Below, in pieces: positions 6,897 through 11,566 of a stretch of 11,566 nucleotides of DNA. The notes under the pieces are model-generated. The model saw only the letters and a list, made by a program, of their open reading frames with translations, was not told the DNA's origin and did not search any database. Position numbers and translations under genes: made by a program. Within the stretch, counting starts at the first letter, position 1, and each line of letters opens with the position of its first letter. This DNA comes from an uncultured Prevotellaceae bacterium (GTDB taxonomy: Bacteria; Bacteroidota; Bacteroidia; Bacteroidales; Muribaculaceae): positions 1 to 11,566 of the forward strand of contig CAMYCE010000064.1 in assembly GCA_947254205.1 (NCBI GenBank). The letters are read 5' to 3'.

Positions 6897-6968
6897 CCAA
6901 AATAAATGATAAAGGCAAGGAAAAGCCTAAGATATTTTCTTATTGCGACCTAATGACCGATTGGGGTT
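6897..6968 (-). repeat. Gene-end element, full copy B (after the LRR gene)
   Basis: This is the second full copy, 72 bases with 3 differences from 4980-5051. Read on the minus strand it begins about 105 bases after the LRR stop codon and 22 bases beyond the strong terminator hairpin. Its far end is close to the -33 box of the zinc-ribbon promoter, about 25 bases away. Confidence 0.85.
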
Positions 6969-6990
6969 AAGCTCATTGAGGGAAAACACA

Positions 6991-7032
6991 AGGGGGGCTG
7001 TGCCAGCAATTCATGTGCGACACAGCCCCCCT
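6991..7032 (-). terminator. Strong terminator after the LRR gene
   Basis: AGGGGGGCTGTG (6991-7002) and CACAGCCCCCCT (7021-7032) form a perfect 12-base stem with an 18-base loop. The hairpin begins 41 bases after the LRR stop codon. On the minus strand the stem is followed by TGTGTTTTCCC, a modest T-tract. This is the clearest intrinsic terminator in the window. Confidence 0.7.
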
Positions 7033-7072
7033 ATCAATCTCGTGTGCTACTTGAAGCAGCAAAGAGTGAGTG

Positions 7073-9262
7073 CTATTTAACCATCACTTTATAAACATTT
7101 TTACCGGCACGCAACAAGTAGGCTCCTGCCGAGAATTGGGTCATATCGACGTTCACGACAACTCCATTGGCCACAAGTCGCTCAACTTGACGGCCATAGA
7201 GGTCAAAAATCAAAATTTCGGTTCCAATCTCAACTCCACTCAATGTGCATTGGCCTGTTTCTTGATGATAGCAAACATCAATGGGGACACTCTCGACTTG
7301 ACCGACGGCACTCACATCTTGCCCATCATAGGGGCTGGGGGCAATATCGCCATAGTCGGCAATATTCATTGCAAAAACGGGCCACCCTTTGCCTTTGGCT
7401 ATATTCACATCACTCACCAATGCTACATTCTTTTCAAGGGCAGGGTCTTTCTCGGTGACATACAATCCTTGTAAGTTCATGCCCAAATAATCGTCCCATT
7501 CCTCGGCAGGGAATGCCACATAGGTGGGCAAAGAGTTCATCAGGTTGGTCATATCGGCGCCATTGATATTGTTGCGTTGCATTTCAAGATGCTTCAACTC
7601 GCTATTGGTGGCAAGCTTAATTGCCGTTAAAGCATTGTTATAGCAATTCACTTGATTCACCTTGGGGTTGGCCGAAAGGTCGAGGGTGCCTTCCAACTTA
7701 TTATCACGGCAAATGAGCGACACAAGTTGTGGGTTGGCACTCACATCAATCTTAGGTAACATATTTCCCCAGCAACTCAAATCCTGAAGTGCACCAAGTC
7801 CTGCCAAGTCAATGTTTTGCAATTTATTTTCGCCACAATATAGCGTTTGCAATTGTGGCAAGTTGCCCAATTTGAGGTCTTCGATTTCATTGTTGTCACA
7901 GCACAGCAAGGTCAATCCGGGCTCGTTTGACACATCGAGCGAGGTGAGCTTATCGGAGCTGCAATCGAGTTTTGTGATTTTACCACGTATTTCGATTACC
8001 TCAGAATCCACCTTAAATACACCCGGAGACTCATAGGTTGCTCCTATCACTTCCACATCGCCATCGGTTTTAATGCTCAAGCCAATATATTCTCCAACAG
8101 CATGCTTGGTCTTCATTGTCACCGAGCACACCTCTTCATCTTCCTCATTGATTGACAAAAACTTGTCGCCCCATTCCTCGGCTTTTTCATAGGCAGCTTT
8201 GCAACCTTTGGGAACATATAGATTCATTTTATAGTTGGGGAACATGATACCAAAAGCCCCTGTAGCAGCTACTGGCGGAACAGTGGCACGAATGTGTACC
8301 TCGCTAAGGCGAGTACAAAAATCAAGAGCACCTGCCGCAACGGTTTTTAAAGTAGAAGGCAAGTATAACTTTTGCAATGTAGTGTCGTTATAGCACATGC
8401 CGGTGGGTAAGGCTTGCACCCCTTCATTGATGCGCAATTCCAAAAGATTGACAGCCCCGTCAAAGGCGGCCATTCCAATCTTTTTCACGGTCTTGGGGCA
8501 AGAATACTTGGTGCGTGGGCTGGTTGGTAAATAGGCAAGCAGGAGCGTGTCGGTTGCATCAAAAAGCACCCCATCTACCACATGATAAAGGGCGTTGCCC
8601 TCTTCAAAGTCAATCGACCTCATGCCATGGCAACCGCCAAAAGCAGCCTCTCCAATGCTCGTTAAACCAGCATTCAGTTTTACGGTTTCGAGCTTTGAGC
8701 CATAAAAGGCATTGGTGCCAATGCTTTTGAGCGAGGCTGGCGCAGTGAAATTTTTAAATGCCACGCCATAAAAAGCCTTTGACTTGATATTAGACACTGT
8801 GGCAGGCAAGTTCACCTCGCTGAGTGAATTGCAACCCATAAAGGCTGCCGTGCCAATGGTTTCAACACCTGTAGAAAACACCACCGTTTTTAGTGCGCTA
8901 CATTTAAAGAAGGCATCTTCTCCCACATTCTTGAGCGAAGTGGGCATCACCACTTTTTGAAGTGCAGTTTTCTTAAAAAAAGTGTAGCTCGGTATCACTC
9001 CAGTGCTTTTGCCTTTAGCATCAACTATTGTCACGTTGAGCATGTCGAGTTCTTGCAAAGCCTTCATCGTACTAAAGGTAGTGAAGTCTTTGGTGTTCAA
9101 TTTTCCAGAAATGGTGAGATGCGTGACAGTAGCGGCATCGGCTCCCATTTTTTCGGCAAAAGTGCCGGGTTCTTCAACTGTAATGTTTTTAGTAGTCTGT
9201 GCATGCAGCATTGACAACCACATTGATAGGACCATAAAGGTCAATAAACAAAAATTTCTCAT
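7073..9262 (-). CDS. Secreted BspA-like leucine-rich repeat protein with T9SS sorting domain
   Basis: This 729-residue protein is probably exported by Sec and carried to the cell surface by the type IX secretion system. A signal peptide covers about residues 1-21, with cleavage likely after LHA. Residues ~60-340 hold BspA/TpLRR-type LRR_5 repeats, with phrases such as LKNVGEDAFFKCSALKTVVF and AFYG/AFMGC. They end in the usual YVPKGCKAAYEKAEEWGDKF (349-368). A linker follows (about 377-427). Residues ~428-575 hold a second, different LRR block with the period LxxLDVSxxPxLxxLxCxxN, rich in cysteine (C434, C454, C455, C476, C497, C518, C540). The last ~65 residues (IFDLYGRQVERL ... FSAGAYLLRAGKNVYKVMVK) fit a T9SS type A sorting domain. 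BspA relatives bind host proteins or other bacteria, but no ligand can be read here. It is monocistronic, with a strong terminator behind it. Confidence 0.88.
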   Translation of the reverse strand: MRNFCLLTFMVLSMWLSMLHAQTTKNITVEEPGTFAEKMGADAATVTHLTISGKLNTKDFTTFSTMKALQELDMLNVTIVDAKGKSTGVIPSYTFFKKTALQKVVMPTSLKNVGEDAFFKCSALKTVVFSTGVETIGTAAFMGCNSLSEVNLPATVSNIKSKAFYGVAFKNFTAPASLKSIGTNAFYGSKLETVKLNAGLTSIGEAAFGGCHGMRSIDFEEGNALYHVVDGVLFDATDTLLLAYLPTSPRTKYSCPKTVKKIGMAAFDGAVNLLELRINEGVQALPTGMCYNDTTLQKLYLPSTLKTVAAGALDFCTRLSEVHIRATVPPVAATGAFGIMFPNYKMNLYVPKGCKAAYEKAEEWGDKFLSINEEDEEVCSVTMKTKHAVGEYIGLSIKTDGDVEVIGATYESPGVFKVDSEVIEIRGKITKLDCSSDKLTSLDVSNEPGLTLLCCDNNEIEDLKLGNLPQLQTLYCGENKLQNIDLAGLGALQDLSCWGNMLPKIDVSANPQLVSLICRDNKLEGTLDLSANPKVNQVNCYNNALTAIKLATNSELKHLEMQRNNINGADMTNLMNSLPTYVAFPAEEWDDYLGMNLQGLYVTEKDPALEKNVALVSDVNIAKGKGWPVFAMNIADYGDIAPSPYDGQDVSAVGQVESVPIDVCYHQETGQCTLSGVEIGTEILIFDLYGRQVERLVANGVVVNVDMTQFSAGAYLLRAGKNVYKVMVK

Positions 9263-9287
9263 AGAAAAGTTATCATTAAAAAACTAA

Positions 9288-9295
9288 TAAAGGTA
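9288..9295 (-). promoter_or_regulatory. Candidate -7 box of the LRR gene
   Basis: Read on the minus strand, TACCTTTA matches TAnnTTTG at all fixed positions except the last. It lies 25 bases before the ATG. No TTTG is found at the usual -33 distance, so the promoter call is weak. Confidence 0.3.
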
Positions 9296-9477
9296 TAAAC
9301 GCTTCTATCTATTCTTCTTTGGAAACAAATAGCGGTCATCACTATCAATCAAGAAGATAGAAACTTTCTACTGCTCCCAAAAAGCAGTCGCAAGTTATGA
9401 AAAAATAATATTGAAAACAAATCTCACAACTCCTAATTTCGCAAAATACCCACTAATCACCCTATCTACAAATCAAG

Positions 9478-9533
9478 TCCCACGGATTTCACAGAAATTT
9501 AAGAGAATCAACAAATTAAGCGAATTCAACAAA
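9478..9533 (+). repeat. Left arm of inverted intergenic repeat
   Basis: This copy starts TCCCACGGATTTCACAGAAA and ends with AATCAACAAATTAAGCGAAT and a CAACAAA tail. It is the plus-oriented partner of 9596-9652 and a relative of the solo copy at 2685-2734. The core ATCAACAAATTAAGCGAATT is identical in this copy, the solo copy and (as its reverse complement) the right arm. Confidence 0.8.
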
Positions 9534-9555
9534 CAAGGCGGCTCTATCTCAATCG

Positions 9556-9590
9556 TCCCTTTTCACTTATCTTCACTCCTCAAGAAAAAA
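9556..9590 (+). repeat. Pyrimidine-rich direct repeat, copy 1
   Basis: TCCCTTTTCACTT followed by TTCACTCCTCAAGAAAAAA recurs at 9711-9743 with small differences. This copy lies in the loop between the two inverted arms; the other lies just outside the right arm. Both are preceded by CAATCG within a few tens of bases. Confidence 0.6.
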
Positions 9591-9595
9591 ATCCA

Positions 9596-9652
9596 TTCGT
9601 TAAATTCGCTTAATTTGTTGATTTTTCTTTATAAATCCGTGACCTCCGTGGA
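9596..9652 (-). repeat. Right arm of inverted intergenic repeat
   Basis: Its reverse complement reads TTCCACGGAGGTCACGGATT, a short A-rich stretch, then ATCAACAAATTAAGCGAATT and TAACGAA. It is inverted relative to 9478-9533 with a 62-base spacer, so the transcript or single strand could fold into a long imperfect hairpin. Confidence 0.8.
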
Positions 9653-9710
9653 AGTTTTTTAAGCAATAAACACTACCACCAATCGTGCCGTCTTTCCACT
9701 CCCCACTCAC

Positions 9711-9743
9711 TCCCTTTTCACTTCCCTTTCACTCCTCAAAAAA
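9711..9743 (+). repeat. Pyrimidine-rich direct repeat, copy 2
   Basis: TCCCTTTTCACTTCCCTTTC followed by ACTCCTCAAAAAA is the second copy of the unit at 9556-9590. The surrounding DNA (9690-9770) is a run of CACTCCC-like words followed by their rough complement GGGGAGCGAAAGTGGG, so a further imperfect foldback is possible. Confidence 0.6.
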
Positions 9744-9782
9744 CATGGGGAGCGAAAGTGGGAAAATGTCAAGTATTTTTAG

Positions 9783-9790
9783 TATTTTTG
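9783..9790 (+). promoter_or_regulatory. Candidate -7 box upstream of sufB
   Basis: TATTTTTG is a full match to TAnnTTTG, preceded by a near-duplicate TATTTTTAG at 9774-9782. No TTTG is present at the expected -33 distance. Transcription would start near 9797 and leave a leader of about 210 bases before sufB. I found no better box closer to sufB; TTGATTTG at 9934-9941 is a one-mismatch alternative. Confidence 0.35.
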
Positions 9791-9845
9791 CAGATTGTAA
9801 AAGTTTGTGACAGAAATGAGTTTAACCTGCAACCGAGTCGCTACC

Positions 9846-9879
9846 AGCCCAACTCCCAAAAGGTGTGGCGGAGGGGGCT
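9846..9879 (+). other. GC-rich hairpin in the presumed sufB leader
   Basis: AGCCC (9846-9850) pairs with GGGCT (9875-9879) and CTCC (9853-9856) with GGAG (9870-9873), separated by a small internal loop. The apical loop is 13 bases. It stands out as GC-rich in an AT-rich region. No T-tract follows, so it is not a simple terminator. I recognise no known riboswitch in it. Comparable palindromes occur between genes in this phylum as far as I recall, so it may be an ordinary intergenic palindrome. Confidence 0.45.
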
Positions 9880-10009
9880 CACTAAGCAAAAAATATCAGA
9901 ACTGTTACTCAAAAATATATTCATTTAGAAACATTGATTTGGCAGAGTTTTTTTTTTATGATTTAAAAATAATTCCAAGCCAAACTCAGATTTGATATAT
10001 CAACCCAAT

Positions 10010-11470
10010 ATGACTCCTAAAAAAGGAAACAAAAAAGACGAAGAGAAAAAAATCATCAACCAAGCGGCCGATGAAGAATATAAATATGGCTTCGTGACCC
10101 ATGTCGACACAAGTGTCATACCCAAAGGTCTCAACGAAGACGTGATACGCCAAATTTCAAGCCTCAAGGGCGAACCCGAATGGATGCTCAAGTTTCGCCT
10201 CGATGCCTATCGCTACTGGCTCACCCTCAAGCAACCCAAGTGGGGGCATGTGAACATTCCCGACATCGATTTTCAAGACATCAGCTACTATGCTGCCCCT
10301 AAAAAGCAAACCGAGAAAAAAGAGATTGACCCCGAGGTGAAGAAAACATTCGACAAGCTGGGCATTCCGCTCGAAGAGCAAATGCGCCTATCGGGCATGG
10401 CTGTTGATGCCATCATGGATAGTGTGAGCGTTCACACCACCTATCGCGAGAAACTCGCCGAGCTGGGCGTGATATTTTGCTCGATGAGCGAAGCTATCAA
10501 AGACTACCCCGACCTCGTGAAAAAATACATGGGCACCGTGGTGCCCTATCGCGACAACTTCTATGCCGCCCTCAACTCGGCTGTGTTTAGCGACGGGTCG
10601 TTTGTCTACATTCCCAAGGGGGTGCGTTGCCCCATGGAGCTATCCAGCTACTTCAGAATCAACGCGGCACAGACGGGGCAATTTGAGCGCACGCTCATTG
10701 TGGCCGACGACGACAGCTATGTCTCCTATCTCGAAGGGTGCACCGCCCCAATGCGCGACGAGAACCAGTTGCACGCCGCCATTGTAGAAATCATTGTCGA
10801 AGACCGCGCCGAGGTGAAATACAGCACCGTGCAAAACTGGTATCCCGGCGACAAGAACGGCAAGGGGGGCATCTACAATCTCGTGACCAAGCGTGGCTTG
10901 TGCCGAGGCGACTTCTCAAAACTCTCGTGGACACAGGTTGAGACCGGCTCGGCCATCACATGGAAATACCCCAGTTGCATCTTGCGAGGCGACAACTCGG
11001 TGGGCGAGTTCTACTCGGTGGCACTCACCCGCAATCGCCAAGAGGCCGACACGGGCACCAAGATGATACACTTGGGCAAAAACAGCAAAAGCACCATCGT
11101 GTCAAAGGGCATCTCGGCCGGCAATAGCCAAAACAGCTATCGTGGCATGGTGAAGATTGCGCCCAAAGCCACAGGGTGCCGCAACTACACCCAATGCGAT
11201 AGCTTGCTGCTCACCGCCACCAGTGGAGCCCACACCTTCCCCGTGATTGAAGTGGGCAACGACAGTAGCATCGTGGAACACGAGGCCACCACCAGCAAAA
11301 TCAACGAAGAGCAAATTTTCTATTGCAACCAACGTGGCATTTCAACCGAAGATGCCGTGGGGCTCATCGTCAACGGCTATGCCAAAGAGGTGATGGCAAA
11401 ATTGCCCATGGAATTTGCCGTCGAGGCTCAAAAATTGCTGAGCGTTTCACTCGAAGGCAGCGTGGGATAG
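10010..11470 (+). CDS. sufB: Fe-S cluster assembly scaffold protein SufB
   Basis: SufB is the scaffold subunit of the SufBCD complex, which builds Fe-S clusters in the cytoplasm with sulfur from the SufS cysteine desulfurase system and ATP hydrolysis by SufC. The product has 486 residues, close to the usual length for Bacteroides-type SufB. Typical features are FVYIPKGVRCPMELSSYFRI, EGCTAPMRDENQLHAA, the NYTQCDS segment with C396 (the position of the essential cysteine of E. coli SufB by motif) and VEHEATTSKI (422-431, with H424 and E425). The C-terminal EEQIFYCNQRGIS...AVGLIVNGYA stretch is also typical. The frame extends back to a TTG at 9992, but the ATG at 10010 gives a normal lysine-rich N-terminus and is preferred. 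sufC begins 56 bases after the stop, as expected for a suf operon. The gene is intact. Confidence 0.97.
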   Translation: MTPKKGNKKDEEKKIINQAADEEYKYGFVTHVDTSVIPKGLNEDVIRQISSLKGEPEWMLKFRLDAYRYWLTLKQPKWGHVNIPDIDFQDISYYAAPKKQTEKKEIDPEVKKTFDKLGIPLEEQMRLSGMAVDAIMDSVSVHTTYREKLAELGVIFCSMSEAIKDYPDLVKKYMGTVVPYRDNFYAALNSAVFSDGSFVYIPKGVRCPMELSSYFRINAAQTGQFERTLIVADDDSYVSYLEGCTAPMRDENQLHAAIVEIIVEDRAEVKYSTVQNWYPGDKNGKGGIYNLVTKRGLCRGDFSKLSWTQVETGSAITWKYPSCILRGDNSVGEFYSVALTRNRQEADTGTKMIHLGKNSKSTIVSKGISAGNSQNSYRGMVKIAPKATGCRNYTQCDSLLLTATSGAHTFPVIEVGNDSSIVEHEATTSKINEEQIFYCNQRGISTEDAVGLIVNGYAKEVMAKLPMEFAVEAQKLLSVSLEGSVG

Positions 11471-11526
11471 CACAATATTATTTTTAATCTCTCAAAACAC
11501 AAAACAATTCAAGACAACACATCATC

Positions 11527-11566
11527 ATGTTACAGATAAAAGACTTGCATGCCTCAATCGAAGGCA
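11527..11566 (+). CDS. sufC: SufC, Fe-S assembly ATPase (5' end only)
   Basis: The window ends 40 bases into this gene. The 13 visible codons read MLQIKDLHASIEG, the standard beginning of SufC, the ABC-type ATPase of the SufBCD complex. All its nucleotide-binding motifs lie beyond the edge. It follows sufB by 56 bases with no terminator between them, so co-transcription is expected. The identification rests on the N-terminal phrase and on its position. Confidence 0.85.
   Translation, partial: MLQIKDLHASIEG

Larger units (their letters stand above)
9263..9991. other. 729-base gene-free region between the LRR gene and sufB
   Basis: This divergent intergenic region is unusually long for the window. 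I see no gene in it; the short open frames either run across repeat arms or lack any recognisable sequence. From left to right it holds the LRR gene's weak -7 box (9288-9295), a small hairpin (9370-9388, ACTGCT/AGCAGT), and an inverted pair of repeat arms (9478-9652). These are followed by a pyrimidine-rich stretch with a duplicated 30-base unit (9556-9590 and 9711-9743), a plus-strand -7 box (9783-9790), a GC-rich hairpin (9846-9879) and a T10 run (9948-9957). Confidence 0.7.

Noticed and set aside
6491..6970. Plus-strand frame of 159 codons opposite the zinc-ribbon gene
   Set aside because: Antisense to the Cys-motif protein and running through its promoter and the 72-base repeat; no independent support.
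2685..9652. CRISPR array or composite transposon formed by the scattered repeats
   Set aside because: The three arms are irregularly spaced and no cas or transposase gene is present; the solo arm and the distant pair show no sign of moving the intervening housekeeping genes.
9411..9662. Open frame of 83 codons in the sufB upstream region
   Set aside because: It runs across both repeat arms and their spacer; the residues INKLSEFN arise from the repeat itself, as in the same phrase at 2701-2734.
9846..9879. Known riboswitch (SAM, cobalamin, TPP, FMN, glycine classes) ahead of sufB
   Set aside because: I looked for the conserved core words of these classes and did not find them; only a simple hairpin is visible.
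9807..9995. Possible leader peptide of about 59-62 codons overlapping the alternative TTG start of sufB
   Set aside because: It begins at a GTG or ATG shortly after the presumed promoter, but has no recognisable sequence, translates the GC-rich hairpin into a Pro/Gly-rich phrase, and ends in AT-rich DNA. A regulatory peptide cannot be excluded but is not supported.

Overview
The window reads as chromosomal DNA of a Bacteroidota bacterium, most likely order Bacteroidales (gut or oral lineages such as Muribaculaceae or Prevotellaceae are plausible; genus cannot be fixed from the sequence). The reasons are: RuvB, ManC and SufB of Bacteroides type; two surface proteins with BspA-type leucine-rich repeats and type IX secretion (T9SS) C-terminal sorting domains; -7 promoter boxes of the form TAnnTTTG; no Shine-Dalgarno sites; and AT-rich intergenic DNA between more GC-rich genes.

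Layout. Positions 1-131 are a short leader with a good Bacteroidota promoter. ruvB (132-1154) and a polysaccharide flippase (1185-2681) form a tight plus-strand pair. Directly behind the flippase lies one arm of an intergenic repeat (2685-2734), fused to a headless C-terminal remnant of a BspA-like LRR/T9SS protein (2744-3364). A secreted GH25 lysozyme with a long charged coiled-coil tail follows (3531-4760, own promoter). Facing it on the minus strand are manC (5078-6163) and, upstream of it, a small double zinc-ribbon protein with a C-terminal membrane helix (6281-6802). Next on the minus strand is a large intact secreted LRR protein (7073-9262) that joins two different LRR types and a T9SS sorting domain. 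A 729-base gene-free stretch (9263-9991) carries a pair of inverted repeat arms, a second short repeat and a GC-rich hairpin. It ends at the suf operon: sufB (10010-11470) and the first 40 bases of sufC (11527 onward, cut by the window edge).

How the parts relate. Most of the genes are housekeeping or envelope genes: Holliday-junction migration (RuvB), lipid-linked glycan export (flippase), GDP-mannose supply (ManC), peptidoglycan cleavage (GH25), cell-surface adhesion or recognition (LRR protein) and Fe-S cluster assembly (SufBC). I do not see a defence, conflict or mobile-element gene system.

The less ordinary content is in the non-coding DNA. (1) A repeated sense-oriented element lies after the stop codons of three consecutive genes: two copies of 72 bases with 3 differences, plus a shorter third copy. 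(2) A second repeat family of about 50-57 bases is present as an inverted pair at 9478-9652 and as a solo copy exactly at the broken end of the LRR remnant. (3) A possible leader of about 210 bases with a hairpin lies ahead of sufB. The lysozyme tail and the LRR remnant are the main protein-level curiosities.
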